Source: a virus. Taken from it: DNA of 64,000 nt. The stretch's first letter is position 1. Each line of letters starts with the position of its first letter. Under the pieces are notes generated by a model. The model was given only the letters and a program-made list of their open reading frames with translations. It had not been told where the DNA came from and searched no databases. Below are positions 48,991-56,915 of this stretch, piece by piece. Location of the stretch: IMG/VR virus record IMGVR_UViG_3300025093_000002, positions 28,089-92,088 of that record; one strand, 5' to 3'. The position numbers and the translations under genes are program-made.

Positions 48991-49437
48991 TTATCGACAG
49001 CACCACGATATACAACCTTTTTCATCAATTGTGCTTCGGACTGTTCCGTGATCCCGCATCGCGCGCAACGCCTTGCTCACACGCTTCGTGAGTTCGGACA
49101 GGTACTTCCTGTCCCGCGCGTCGTTACCTTGCATGGTAACAATCTCTCTCGCGATATCGCGGCTTGATACAGGCGCTGTAGCGGTGCGCAATTCGGCATA
49201 GATGGCTTTCGATAGCTCGCCACGTCCGAATAGCACTTCGCGCTTCTGGCGTGGCATGGCCGCGTCCAGATCGCCGCTGTAGCCCAGCACGTTCAACGTG
49301 CGGTCCATCGCGCCTATGTCGTTCTTTATCTCGGCAAGCCTGTCACGAATGCGCTCGGCTTCGTTGAACAGGTCGGCGCGCTTCTTAAGCAAGCCGGAAA
49401 TGGTGTGATCGAAAGTCTCTGTGCGGGCTGGTCTCAT
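48991..49437 (-). CDS. Coiled-coil winged-helix protein of the mobile element (148 aa)
   Basis: An N-terminal coiled coil (LLKKRADLFNEAERIRDRLA, EIKNDIGAMDRTL) is followed by a winged helix with ELSKAIYAELRTATAPVSSR and LTKRVSKALRAMRDHGTVRS. I recognise this protein type as a frequent passenger on alphaproteobacterial mobile DNA. It may regulate the Panacea module downstream. Confidence 0.7.
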   Translation of the reverse strand: MRPARTETFDHTISGLLKKRADLFNEAERIRDRLAEIKNDIGAMDRTLNVLGYSGDLDAAMPRQKREVLFGRGELSKAIYAELRTATAPVSSRDIAREIVTMQGNDARDRKYLSELTKRVSKALRAMRDHGTVRSTIDEKGCISWCCR

Positions 49438-49644
49438 CGATATGGCTCATTCACAATGATAATGCGCCATATCATAATGAAATCAGCGCCTTAGCGCCTA
49501 CAAGAAGTTGGTGCTTTTGCTACATAAGGCCGCAATTTTGATATCGCCCGAGACATTGCCCCAAGGCTTCAGCCCTCAATTGTGGAAACTGCAACGGCTA
49601 GGAACGGGAAGGCTTACGACATTCTGAAGGCCGCGAAGGTCTAG

Positions 49645-50123
49645 CCAGCTAATGGCTGCTTGTGTTGGGGGTTAGCGGTTTGGTGGTGAGATTGAGCCCG
49701 AGACGCTGACAGATGCGGCGAAGCGACGAATATGCCGTCTTGCGCTTGCGTGGCGGGGCTTTCGAGGGACCGCGAAGACCGGGGCCTGTCCTTGCTGGCT
49801 TTCCATCCTTCGCCACGGCTCTCGCCTCTCTGTTGCCCTTGTGGGGTGGAACGGGTCGGACAGGACGGCCTTCGCTCCATCAAGGATACCACGTCAATTC
49901 GTGGTTCGTCGCTGTTCTGCTTTGCCCTGATAGGGGCTGTGAAAGGTGCAAGCTACTGGCTAGGACCGACATGCGGGTCAGTTTTCGCTCGCCACGAGGA
50001 ACGGCCAGGAACGAACCCCAACCTTCACGACATTGCTGCCGCCTCGCATGTAGTTCCCACCAGTGTCCCGCTAGAAGCTAAGATGCTCGGCTGTGTGTCG
50101 GGTGGTGGGGTTCGTGAAATTCG
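49645..50123. other. 479-bp convergent gap without a supported gene
   Basis: It lies between the split rightward gene and the end of prophage B's leftward early operon. An open frame of about 150 codons crosses it on the plus strand, but it has no family likeness and runs into the small minus-strand gene. A perfect 6-bp inverted repeat, ACCACG/CGTGGT, is at 49888-49905. No RNA gene or clear T-tailed terminator seen. Confidence 0.5.
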
Positions 50124-50249
50124 TTACCGGATCGTCCACACCCAAGGACCGCATTTGAACGTCTTGCCCTTGATAGCGTAGTAACGGCGAAGCTTCTGTT
50201 CGGCTGCGAAAGCCTGCTCTTGAGCGTGTCGGCTGAAGAAGCCAAACAT
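50124..50249 (-). CDS. Small basic protein (41 aa) at the end of the early operon
   Basis: MFGFFSRHAQEQAFAAEQKL and RRYYAIKGKTFKCGPWVWTI; the Trp/Lys-rich end is unusual. GAGG lies 9 nt before the ATG. It follows the HTH gene after 75 bp. Only length and ribosome site support it. Confidence 0.45.
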   Translation of the reverse strand: MFGFFSRHAQEQAFAAEQKLRRYYAIKGKTFKCGPWVWTIR

Positions 50250-50324
50250 TCTTCGAAACCTCATAGGCGCAATGCGCCACATACAAATCAACTATGGGTG
50301 TTCGCGCTGAAAGTCAACGGCCGA

Positions 50325-50822
50325 TTACCCTCTATTCCCAAGGTAATGGAAATGATGCGCACAGGCCACGAGGTCCGCATTCAGCACGGGTGCCATGTCC
50401 CGTTCCGCTATTCCAAACCTGTCGGCAATCTCGCGTGACGTGCGGCCTTCGACGCAGTAGGCCACGAGACGAACCGTCACCATCTTGCCGAGGTCGCGCA
50501 TGGCGCTGCGGAGGTCGTCCAGCGCCACGACACGGCCATCAGGCATACCCTTCCATCCGCCATTACTGACGAACTCCATGCCCGGGGAATTGGCCGCTGA
50601 CGTACCCGCCTTCTCCCACAGGCCGGCGAAGTGGACACCTGCGTGATAGAGCGCCGTATTCGCCTTGTCGCGGTTGTAGCGCCACTCAAAGCTACCCGGC
50701 AGGCCTCGAACCTGTCGCTGCTCTTGACGCGTCGTGGATATCCGAACGCGGGTTTCCCACGTCTCTGCCCCGCTGTAGCCGGGGTGACGTTCCTGCGCTC
50801 GCTTCTTTGCCGCTTTGCCCAT
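50325..50822 (-). CDS. HTH protein, last large gene of prophage B's leftward operon (165 aa)
   Basis: The N-terminus is basic; the C-terminus holds RLVAYCVEGRTSREIADRFG and IAERDMAPVLNADLVACAHH, a sigma/DUF6456-like helix-turn-helix. At the end of the early operon and nearest to the late side, it could be the late-gene activator. Prophage A has a different gene here (1-57). Confidence 0.65.
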   Translation of the reverse strand: MGKAAKKRAQERHPGYSGAETWETRVRISTTRQEQRQVRGLPGSFEWRYNRDKANTALYHAGVHFAGLWEKAGTSAANSPGMEFVSNGGWKGMPDGRVVALDDLRSAMRDLGKMVTVRLVAYCVEGRTSREIADRFGIAERDMAPVLNADLVACAHHFHYLGNRG

Positions 50823-50864
50823 CTTGGTTCGCCGCCCTCTTCTTTGCCGCCGCTCTTTGCCTGA

Positions 50865-51350
50865 TTACCGTGCAGGCCGTAGATATCGCCCGTCTGCCGC
50901 CCGTCGCTTCGCATGAGCCCTAACGCCGTGCATCACCGTCGTGTGGTCCTTGCCGCCAAGCCGATGACCGACCTGGGGCAGCGAGAACCGCGTCTGGCGG
51001 ATGGCCCAATACATGATTGCGTGACGGGCCTTCACGACCTGCTTGTTGCGCCGCTCGGATATGATTTCGGCCGGATGGACGCCGAAAACTTTGCAGATCC
51101 GGGCCATGATGATGGCGATACGCTGGTTCTGCGCGCCATAGCTGAAGCGCTGGAGAACCGCGCTGGCTTGCTGCGCTTCCATAGCTGCCATCTTGCGACG
51201 GGCCGCGATGCGCTCCATCTCCGCGACTTCCGAGCGCATCATGACGACGGCCGGCAGCTCGCGCTTGGCGACTGGCTCCAATTCGCGCTGCGGGTTCGAT
51301 ACCTTGAACCGCGCATTCGCCATGGTCTTGGATGAACTGACTGCGAACAT
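50865..51350 (-). CDS. DnaA domain IV-like phage protein, prophage B copy (161 aa)
   Basis: Same protein as at 100-585 with only a handful of substitutions, including the LGGKDHTTVMHGV DnaA-box-binding signature and lack of an ATPase domain. Start as in A. Nearly identical sequence next to divergent genes on both sides marks it as a recently exchanged or strongly conserved module. Confidence 0.75.
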   Translation of the reverse strand: MFAVSSSKTMANARFKVSNPQRELEPVAKRELPAVVMMRSEVAEMERIAARRKMAAMEAQQASAVLQRFSYGAQNQRIAIIMARICKVFGVHPAEIISERRNKQVVKARHAIMYWAIRQTRFSLPQVGHRLGGKDHTTVMHGVRAHAKRRAADGRYLRPAR

Positions 51351-51352
51351 AC

Positions 51353-51757
51353 TCAATGCCTCTGTGCTGCGAGCGAGATGCCGTACTCTTCCGCCACGCT
51401 CTGGATGGTTCTTTTGCCCGCGAGGGCGTCGGCTAGTGCCTGCACCTTTTCGGGCGGGCACGGTGGGCTGTCGTCGGTTTCTGTCTTGTGCTCGATGCGC
51501 GGCCGGCGCGAATATTCGAGCGCCTTCTGCATGTCCCGGCACACGCTCACGAAGCGAGGAACAGCCGGCGCTTTGTCCAGGCTCTGCCCCTTAACGTCGC
51601 CAGCAGTAAACGCTTGGCAGGCGCGAACAATCGCTTCGTCCTCAAGTCCCTGTACGTCGCGCTCTATCGTGGCCATAAGCACGTCGTGGTCAGTGCCTGG
51701 AAATTGCGGGAAGGCGTTGAAACAGGCCGCTATCTCTGCTCTGGTCCTGTCTTGCAT
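51353..51757 (-). CDS. Small helical replication-accessory-like protein (134 aa)
   Basis: Distant homologue of 591-953, with the same CFNAFPQFPG...DVLMATIERDVQG layout at the start and AVPRFVSVCRDM later. The C-terminus (KVQALADALAGKRTIQSVAE) looks like an HTH helix. ATG chosen with GAGG 6 nt ahead; it overlaps the upstream gene by 68 bp. Confidence 0.6.
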   Translation of the reverse strand: MQDRTRAEIAACFNAFPQFPGTDHDVLMATIERDVQGLEDEAIVRACQAFTAGDVKGQSLDKAPAVPRFVSVCRDMQKALEYSRRPRIEHKTETDDSPPCPPEKVQALADALAGKRTIQSVAEEYGISLAAQRH

Positions 51758-52052
51758 GGGATACCTCAATCATGCGCTGTGCGGCTCCGGTGATGCCGGG
51801 GCGGTGTGTTCCATTGGTGCGGGCAATCCATTCGGGCTTTACGGCCGTCCAGCCGCGAAGCATCATCTCGTCAGCCGCAGCTACAGGGTTCGGGCAGGCA
51901 GCGAGGTTCTTCGCCAGCATCCCGGCAGCACGAGGCGTCAGGACGAACCGCTTGCCCATGCGCTTGCGGTAGTCGATGATTTCGAGGGCGGTTTCCTCGT
52001 CTACGGCTGTCATAAGGGCGTCGAGGATGGCGTGTTTCTCAGCGAGGCCCAT
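51690..52052 (-). CDS. Replication-organiser position protein (120 aa)
   Basis: MGLAEKHAILDALMTAVDEE continues with a helical body (RFVLTPRAAGMLAKNLAACP). Only the first residues resemble the prophage A gene at 889-1284. The segment RAAGMLAKNLAA...AADEMMLRGW is typical of phage helicase-loader-associated proteins. Function by position: replication. Confidence 0.55.
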   Translation of the reverse strand: MGLAEKHAILDALMTAVDEETALEIIDYRKRMGKRFVLTPRAAGMLAKNLAACPNPVAAADEMMLRGWTAVKPEWIARTNGTHRPGITGAAQRMIEVSHARQDQSRDSGLFQRLPAISRH

Positions 52053-52336
52053 TACTCGCCTCCCTCAGAGAGAGCGGCGTCGATCATGGCGCAAAACACA
52101 GCCCCCAGAACTGCCCCGTGCCGGTTCTCGGGCGCATGGAGTGCCACCCTCCCCGCTTCCAGCATCTCGTCCGTTACTTGGTCTTCATCGCGCATCGCCT
52201 TGATAGCTGCGCGGGCACTTGCCCGATACAAATGCCACACAGGCGTCGAGTCCTCATCGTTAGAGACGGCGTCTGGGTGCATCCCGTCTTCAAGGCTCAA
52301 TGCCTTTGCCACGCGCTCTATCATCGTCTCAGCCAT
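52052..52336 (-). CDS. Phage protein of unknown function (94 aa)
   Basis: MAETMIERVAKALSLEDGMH, then YRASARAAIKAMRDEDQVTD and a C-terminus with AVFCAMIDAALSEGGE. The RAAIKAMR...MLEAG pattern also occurs in the A gene at 2620-2874. It overlaps the upstream gene by 8 bp. Unknown. Confidence 0.6.
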   Translation of the reverse strand: MAETMIERVAKALSLEDGMHPDAVSNDEDSTPVWHLYRASARAAIKAMRDEDQVTDEMLEAGRVALHAPENRHGAVLGAVFCAMIDAALSEGGE

Positions 52337-52670
52337 TGGTAGGCTCTCCCTTGTCTTGTGAGGTGCGGGCGACGTCATCGATATGGCCGGAGCCGCCGCA
52401 GTATGGGCACGCGAGGTCAGCATCATTGCCGTGCAGGTTCTCGCCTCGGTTCAGGAAGCCGTCGCGCTTGCCGCTGTCGATTTCCTCGATAAGCTGGCGA
52501 ACATTGATTTGCGGCTTGCGCGGGCGCATTGCGTTGAGGGCAGCACGCGCCAACCGCGTCTCAAGGCGCTCGTTGCCTTTAAGGTGATGGGCCAAAGCGC
52601 CGAAGTTCTTGCCTTCGTCCAGAATGGCTTTCCCCACACGCTCTAGTTCTTCGACGCTATATGCGCTCAT
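52329..52670 (-). CDS. Fused counterpart of two prophage A genes (113 aa)
   Basis: The N-terminal half (VGKAILDEGKNFGALAHHLK) equals the A protein at 2620-2874, and the C-terminal ACPYCGGSGHIDD element equals that of the A protein at 2315-2623. A zinc-type CxxCxGxG motif is therefore linked to the helical domain here. Starts ATG with overlap to the upstream stop. Confidence 0.65.
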   Translation of the reverse strand: MSAYSVEELERVGKAILDEGKNFGALAHHLKGNERLETRLARAALNAMRPRKPQINVRQLIEEIDSGKRDGFLNRGENLHGNDADLACPYCGGSGHIDDVARTSQDKGEPTNG

Positions 52671-52813
52671 GCTTGCTCCTTCTTCGCCTTCGCGGCGTAA
52701 GCTAGGCTCGCCTGCTCTAGGACGGATAGGTTGGTGGTCTGCGTCTCGACTTCATGCGCCGGACGCTTGCTGCCATGGTCGCGAAGCCACTGCGCTGAGG
52801 CGGGGAACGTCAT
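52667..52813 (-). CDS. Small charged protein (48 aa)
   Basis: MTFPASAQWLRDHGSKRPAH then a helical end with LAYAAKAKKEQA. ATGA-type overlaps with both neighbours fill an otherwise empty 140-bp space. Unknown function. Confidence 0.5.
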   Translation of the reverse strand: MTFPASAQWLRDHGSKRPAHEVETQTTNLSVLEQASLAYAAKAKKEQA

Positions 52814-53448
52814 GCGGCCCTCGCTTCACGTGCCGATCGCGCCATGGAAATCAGAAGCTGGCGAAACTCCGGCGGCGTGCCGATGCGTGGCGAGCTGTCA
52901 GTGCCACCACCGCGCGCGCCGACTTCCCCGAGGCGTTTGGCACGCTGGAGCCCCATGCGTTCGACAACGGCCGGGTCCAGGTTGGCGCGACGAAAGCCCC
53001 ATCGCAGGGTGGGAAGTTCGCACCCGAAGGCATAGAGAAGCGTCGGCTTGCGAGCATAGTGACCGTACTGGCCCTGCTCGACACAACACGTCCATCCGCC
53101 AAGGAAGTCGGCCATTATCCAGCCGCCGGCACGATCCGGCGTCGTCAGCCCGAAGTGCGGCCACGCAAAGCTGCCCCATGGGTGTTCAATGACACCGCCC
53201 CATGTTCGAACGGCATTCAACGCCGCCTCGAAGCACCCGCCGTCATCGCCCTTCTTCTTGCGCTCTCCTGTGCGCTTGATATGCAGCGGTTGGCCAGCCC
53301 ACAGCTTGCCCCATCGAGGGCACGGCGGGTGAGCGACAACAGGGTGCGGGCCGGCATACTTTCGAGCGTCCCTTGCCTCGTCCCATGGGTCCACGCCAGA
53401 CAAGCCGTAGTATGCGCCGTCTGTCTCGACATAAAGGGCGGCAATCAT
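52810..53448 (-). CDS. Methylase-like phage protein with HPPC motif (212 aa)
   Basis: HPVVAHPPCPRWGKLW gives a PPC element as at the catalytic Cys of cytosine-methylase-like proteins, and VIEHPWGS stands where the ENV/ENP motif would be. The glycine-rich SAM loop is not obvious. This family is found in many phages and may modify DNA. Activity uncertain. Confidence 0.55.
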   Translation of the reverse strand: MIAALYVETDGAYYGLSGVDPWDEARDARKYAGPHPVVAHPPCPRWGKLWAGQPLHIKRTGERKKKGDDGGCFEAALNAVRTWGGVIEHPWGSFAWPHFGLTTPDRAGGWIMADFLGGWTCCVEQGQYGHYARKPTLLYAFGCELPTLRWGFRRANLDPAVVERMGLQRAKRLGEVGARGGGTDSSPRIGTPPEFRQLLISMARSAREARAA

Positions 53449-53807
53449 GCGGCCACCTGCTCAATGCTCTGGATAGCCACGACACAGGGCGGGCCATCGT
53501 CATGCCATTCGTATGTGAGCTTGCGGACGTAGCGATTGCTGTCGTCCTCGATGAGGCTGGCCTTGACCAAGATGTCACCAACCGCCTTGTCTAGATTTCC
53601 TGCGTCCCTCGCCCGCTTGTCCGGCGCGACGAGGCGCACATAGACAGTCACGCGCCCCAGGACGGGCTTCACGCGTTGCGCGGCAATCATCCACAGCGCT
53701 TCCTTCTGCCATGCCTTGTAGGCCGGCGTAGGGACGCGGCCCCTGCCCTTCACGTTGGTGAAGCAGGCCGATAGCGTTGGCGGGAAAGGAAGCTCGACGC
53801 GGGTCAT
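53445..53807 (-). CDS. rusA: RusA-type Holliday junction resolvase (120 aa)
   Basis: RARDAGNLDKAVGDILVKAS at about residues 65-84 holds the metal-binding Asp residues and Lys of RusA, and SLIEDDSNRYV supplies the later Asp pair. Length matches RusA. It would resolve junctions during phage recombination. ATG chosen to overlap the upstream gene by 4 bp. Confidence 0.85.
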   Translation of the reverse strand: MTRVELPFPPTLSACFTNVKGRGRVPTPAYKAWQKEALWMIAAQRVKPVLGRVTVYVRLVAPDKRARDAGNLDKAVGDILVKASLIEDDSNRYVRKLTYEWHDDGPPCVVAIQSIEQVAA

Positions 53808-54040
53808 CGCAGCACCCACACGCCCAGCGCTGACAGTGCAGCGAGACCAATCCAGATAGCGAATGCCGCGCCTGCCTCGCTGCGCTCCGCCTTGAATATG
53901 AGCGCGCCACCTAGAGCCTGGAACCGCCCGCCCAGCTTAACGAGCGCCCTGCCCGCTTCGACCAGCGTCCAATGCGCTAAGCCGCGCCAGAAGGACCGCG
54001 TTGGCTTGTTGGGCGACGAATAATTCGTGTTTGGCACGGG
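53804..54040 (-). CDS. Membrane protein (78 aa)
   Basis: A GTG start with AGGAAGGA 7 nt ahead fits better than the upstream ATG. The protein has an amphipathic Trp-containing start and a C-terminal membrane segment (FAIWIGLAALSALGVWVL). It overlaps the previous gene by 104 bp. Unknown function. Confidence 0.5.
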   Translation of the reverse strand, partial: PVPNTNYSSPNKPTRSFWRGLAHWTLVEAGRALVKLGGRFQALGGALIFKAERSEAGAAFAIWIGLAALSALGVWVLR

Positions 54041-54311
54041 CCAATCCTTCCTCGTTGTGACGCTCGACCGCCTCGCGGATGGCGTCTGCAATGTCTGCCG
54101 GGACGCGCTTCACCTTCTTCCAGCGAAGCCGCTCGATAGTGGTTGCCGACAGCTTCGCCGCACGAGCTGCCCGCATGATTTGCTCCTTTGCGGAGCCGTT
54201 CCCACCAAGAAACCGGACGGCCGTAGCCATCTCGTCTTGGATTAGTTGAGCCCTAAGCATTTCCGCCTCGCGCCGTGACTTTTCCGGCTTGCGCCGTGGG
54301 TTTGTCGCCAT
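53937..54311 (-). CDS. Basic helical DNA-binding-like protein (124 aa)
   Basis: MATNPRRKPEKSRREAEMLR is very basic; later IMRAARAAKLSATTIERLRW and KKVKRVPADIADAIREAVER look like two helices of an HTH. Likely a DNA-binding protein. Its start is overlapped by the conserved frame upstream. Confidence 0.6.
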   Translation of the reverse strand: MATNPRRKPEKSRREAEMLRAQLIQDEMATAVRFLGGNGSAKEQIMRAARAAKLSATTIERLRWKKVKRVPADIADAIREAVERHNEEGLARAKHELFVAQQANAVLLARLSALDAGRSGQGAR

Positions 54312-54658
54312 CTGGAATCCCTGCCGTGTTCAATTGCTCCTGCAACGCAAGAGCAACCACGGAAGGAAATGACGTGACTGCCTTCGGACGAGACGCGCGA
54401 GACCTGCCTGCAAGCGATGACGCGCGCCGTTCCGGTGAAATGGCTGCCGGGTGCCTTCAAACGCCGGCTGTAATTCTGGACTGGCATTACGCCGCCAGCC
54501 CCTTTGCGACTGAATTGCTCGCGTCTCGCCGCGCCGAGCATGGGGAGAGCGAAGCCGATGAGTTCCCCGAGTGGCTTTGCTCTCCCCGTCCTGCCCAGGT
54601 TCGCGGCTGGGAGGCCGCAAACTGCAATAGGCGTCTGTGGGTGGTGCGCTGATGTCAT
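54242..54658 (-). CDS. Conserved coupled reading frame of unknown function, prophage B copy
   Basis: The ATG overlaps the cytosine methylase stop (ATGA), as in A (3572-3982). MTSAHHPQTPIAVCG and GVMPVQNYSRR with SHFTGTARVIACRQVSRVSS are conserved, the middle is not. The end overlaps the next gene by 70 bp. Opposite-strand translation is equally open. Coding status is therefore plausible but unproven. Confidence 0.45.
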   Translation of the reverse strand: MTSAHHPQTPIAVCGLPAANLGRTGRAKPLGELIGFALPMLGAARREQFSRKGAGGVMPVQNYSRRLKAPGSHFTGTARVIACRQVSRVSSEGSHVISFRGCSCVAGAIEHGRDSRWRQTHGASRKSHGARRKCLGLN

Positions 54659-55377
54659 GCCGCCACCACCCTGTCGCGCTCGATGAAAGCCGCGACCAAC
54701 TCCGACGCTACTCGGGGGTCGATGGCGTTCCCATACCCGCGCATTCGTCCCACTCGGTCGGGAAGCCCATGAGCCACGCGACCCAAGGCGGGTTCGGAGG
54801 GCCACCGAGTTGCGTACTCAGCGATGTCCCGCCTTGCGGGAATTTCGACTTCCTCCAGCCCGTTTCGCTCGCCAGCGGCGTAGGAAACAAACCAGAGTCG
54901 TTCTCTCTTATGCTTGGCGCGGACACTGCTAGCCGGGGCAATGAGCGCTGCGCAGGCGTAGTCACACGACTCCAGGTCTCCGGCCACAATGTCCCACCAG
55001 CCTCGACCCGCCGCTGTTGGAACCTGTTCGCCCATGACGACTGCAGGCCGGCACTCTCGGATGAGTTCGAACCAAGCTGGCCACAAATGCTTATCGGAAG
55101 CCTCGCCTTCAGACCTGCCGGCTTTGCTCCATGGCTGACATGGGCAACTCCCTGTCCAGACGGGACGTTCGTCTCGCCACCCAGCCAGTCGAAGAGCGTA
55201 GGACCATCCACCGATGCCCGCGAAGAAATGGCATTGCGTGTAGCCTCTGAGGTCATCTGGTCGGACATCGACAATGCTCCGCTCGTCTACGTCGCCTGGC
55301 GCGATATGGCCGGCGCTGATGAGATTGCGCAGCCATTGCGCAGCGAATGGGTCGAGCTCGTTGTAGTAAGCGGCCAT
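54655..55377 (-). CDS. C5-cytosine DNA methyltransferase (240 aa)
   Basis: Canonical motifs in order: FAGIGGWS (residues 52-59, SAM site), GSCPCQPWS with catalytic Cys80, GEQV (motif VI), KRERLWFV (motif VIII) and GYGNAIDP (motif X). It methylates cytosine in DNA, probably to avoid host restriction. The target-recognition region is short. The upstream gene stop is three bases before its start. Confidence 0.9.
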   Translation of the reverse strand: MAAYYNELDPFAAQWLRNLISAGHIAPGDVDERSIVDVRPDDLRGYTQCHFFAGIGGWSYALRLAGWRDERPVWTGSCPCQPWSKAGRSEGEASDKHLWPAWFELIRECRPAVVMGEQVPTAAGRGWWDIVAGDLESCDYACAALIAPASSVRAKHKRERLWFVSYAAGERNGLEEVEIPARRDIAEYATRWPSEPALGRVAHGLPDRVGRMRGYGNAIDPRVASELVAAFIERDRVVAA

Positions 55378-55380
55378 GGC

Positions 55381-55629
55381 TCAGACAGCCCCCGCCCTAC
55401 GCGCCACGTCTTCAGGGCTGCGCATGGTGCAGCGGACGGCGTGGTATTCATCGCCGCTGAGTTCTATGTAGCCGGGACGCGCGCTCTGACGGGGCTCGCT
55501 GAACATGCCCTTCCAGACAGTGCCCGCGCAGAAACCGGCATTGAACAGAAGCCAGCCGCCAATGAGCGCCATGCCGAGGACTTCGTAGCCAGTGAAAGAG
55601 CCGTTGAGGTAGGTGGTGATGGTTTCCAT
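55381..55629 (-). CDS. Membrane protein with conserved C-terminal domain (82 aa)
   Basis: The N-terminal membrane segment (VLGMALIGGWLLFNAGFCAG) is unlike that of the A protein at 4612-4830, but PRQSARPGYIELSGDEYHAV and MRSPEDVARRAGAV are the same. The exchange point lies just after the membrane helix. Function unknown. Confidence 0.6.
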   Translation of the reverse strand: METITTYLNGSFTGYEVLGMALIGGWLLFNAGFCAGTVWKGMFSEPRQSARPGYIELSGDEYHAVRCTMRSPEDVARRAGAV

Positions 55630-55632
55630 GGC

Positions 55633-55812
55633 CTATGCGTCCAGGTTGCGAACTGCGTCGAAGCGCTCGTCAGCCAGAACCTTCGCCATCGCCTCAACAG
55701 CGGCGTTGCGGTGGTCCTGCATGTAATGGCGCAGATGGGTGCCGAGCGGCCTGAGAACGTCGTTCAGAGCCTCTTCGGCGCGCTTGGCGCGGCTGATGCG
55801 TTCGTCGCTCAT
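55633..55812 (-). CDS. Small helical protein (59 aa)
   Basis: MSDERISRAKRAEEALNDVL continues as a charged helix (VEAMAKVLADERFDAVRNL). The stop of the upstream frame overlaps its ATG. Position equivalent to 5095-5298 in A. Unknown. Confidence 0.55.
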   Translation of the reverse strand: MSDERISRAKRAEEALNDVLRPLGTHLRHYMQDHRNAAVEAMAKVLADERFDAVRNLDA

Positions 55813-56231
55813 AGCGTGGCTCCGTGAAGGCGGGTCGCGGCATGGGCTTGAGAGGGGTTTGCGTAGGAAACTGCCCGCCAAGCCGCTGGCGATGGAGTGT
55901 GTCGGCAGTCAAAAGAGCGCGTCGCGGGACGCCCATCGCTATTGGTCGCCGTGCGGGCTTTCCGTTTCAGTTGCCCTGCCAAGAACAAGTTGAGGTTTTT
56001 GATAGGCTCACTGGCCGCACGGCTGGCCAAGGAAGAACAGTGAGCAGGGAAGAACGCGCGGGTGCGCTCCTTGGCGATGTGAAAGGGTGCTGGCCGAGCC
56101 GGGAGGACAACCCGGCCAGCGTCGTCGTCGGCTTGGGAGGAAGCGACGGACGATTGCTGAATAAAGGCACCAGCATTTGCGCTGGTGAGGTGGCGGCGGT
56201 TGCCGCTGGGAGGAGGAGTGTGCGGGGCCAT
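55809..56231 (-). CDS. Phage frame with conserved C-terminal end (140 aa)
   Basis: A Pro/Ser/Ala-rich, low-complexity protein with no fold recognised. It shares only its last ten residues (AATRLHGATL) with the A frame at 5295-5531, again overlapping the next start. The starting ATG directly abuts the upstream stop. Coding status is uncertain. Confidence 0.4.
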   Translation of the reverse strand: MAPHTPPPSGNRRHLTSANAGAFIQQSSVASSQADDDAGRVVLPARPAPFHIAKERTRAFFPAHCSSLASRAASEPIKNLNLFLAGQLKRKARTATNSDGRPATRSFDCRHTPSPAAWRAVSYANPSQAHAATRLHGATL

Positions 56232-56534
56232 TTATTTGGCCTCCGAGATTTCTGCGAGAATGGCGTCGGAAATAGCCTTGCGACGTTGACGCCACAGGCC
56301 AACATTGCCCTTGCGGTGCATCAGGGGTGGATGCGCTATCTCAGCCGCGCGCTTCATGCCTTCTGCGAAACCGGTGAAATGGGCATTCGCCAAATCAGTA
56401 GCCATAATGTCTACGAGACGGTCGTAATCCTTCATCGTCCTAAAGACGGCGGTGCTTCGGGAAATGGCGAGACGAGCATCGTCGCGAAATTCACGGTACG
56501 CTTCCGCCCTGTCTTTGATTGGGGTGCCGGTCAT
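56232..56534 (-). CDS. Phage protein of unknown function (100 aa)
   Basis: Homologue of 5535-5831: MTGTPIKDRAEAYREF at the start and GFAEGMKRAAEIAH in the middle, then ISDAILAEISEAK. Helical, soluble. ATGA overlap with the DUF551-like gene. Unknown function. Confidence 0.6.
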   Translation of the reverse strand: MTGTPIKDRAEAYREFRDDARLAISRSTAVFRTMKDYDRLVDIMATDLANAHFTGFAEGMKRAAEIAHPPLMHRKGNVGLWRQRRKAISDAILAEISEAK

Positions 56535-56881
56535 GCGCCGTCCCTCTCTTGGGAGGTGGGGGTGTGAGACGGTGGGCTGGGGAGAGGCATCCAGTGCGTT
56601 GGGTTCGCAGCTTCCTCGAACTCACTCCCGACGCGGAACCACCAGTCGGGCCAGGTCAGCGTCTTTCCGGACCATTCGTCGTAGTCGCTGTCAGACCCAC
56701 CCCAGACGAGAACATGTGCGCCGTCCTGAACCCTCCCCAGAGCCTCAACCCAGCATCCGTAGTCGGTAAGACGGTCAGACTGTTCGTCGTGGTACGGGTT
56801 TGCCTCGTGAACGCACCATCCAACGATATGCGTCCCATCCTTCGGCGCTGTCTCAATCGGCTGCCAGTCGTGCGCGCTCAT
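56531..56881 (-). CDS. DUF551-like protein (116 aa)
   Basis: DWQPIETAPKDGTHIVGWCV at the start and NPTHWMPLPSPP at the end, with a Trp-rich middle longer than in the A homologue (5828-6121). The sequence just upstream (a 30-bp block rich in G) is shared with A. Family of unknown function. Confidence 0.7.
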   Translation of the reverse strand: MSAHDWQPIETAPKDGTHIVGWCVHEANPYHDEQSDRLTDYGCWVEALGRVQDGAHVLVWGGSDSDYDEWSGKTLTWPDWWFRVGSEFEEAANPTHWMPLPSPPSHTPTSQERDGA

Positions 56882-56915
56882 TGGTTTGCTCCAGTAGTGG
56901 TGGGGAGGGAAATGC

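Larger units (their letters stand above)
46945..49533. mobile_element. Transposase-less mobile element with 27-bp terminal inverted repeats
   Basis: Both ends carry the same 27 bp in opposite orientation, beginning GCGGCCTTATGTAGCAAAAG (46945-46971 and 49507-49533). The flanking AATTTT (46939-46944 and 49534-49539) is a 6-bp target duplication. The 2.6-kb interior has lower GC than the phage and four leftward genes including a Panacea-domain gene, but no transposase. It needs one supplied in trans. I cannot name the IS family of the ends. Confidence 0.88.
46771..49644 (+). pseudogene. Phage gene split by a mobile element (originally 92 codons)
   Basis: The first 58 codons (46771-46944, ending VLSGADNF) and the last 34 codons plus stop (49540-49644, starting DIARDIAPRLQPS) join in frame once the inserted element and one AATTTT copy are removed. 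The joined protein is helical with no known family. The interrupted frame now ends soon after the insertion point. It was the third gene of the regulatory locus. Confidence 0.8.

Noticed and set aside
49713-50181. Plus-strand frames of 120-150 codons in the convergent gap
   Set aside because: No family likeness and they overlap the better supported small gene at 50124-50249. Kept as an unassigned gap.
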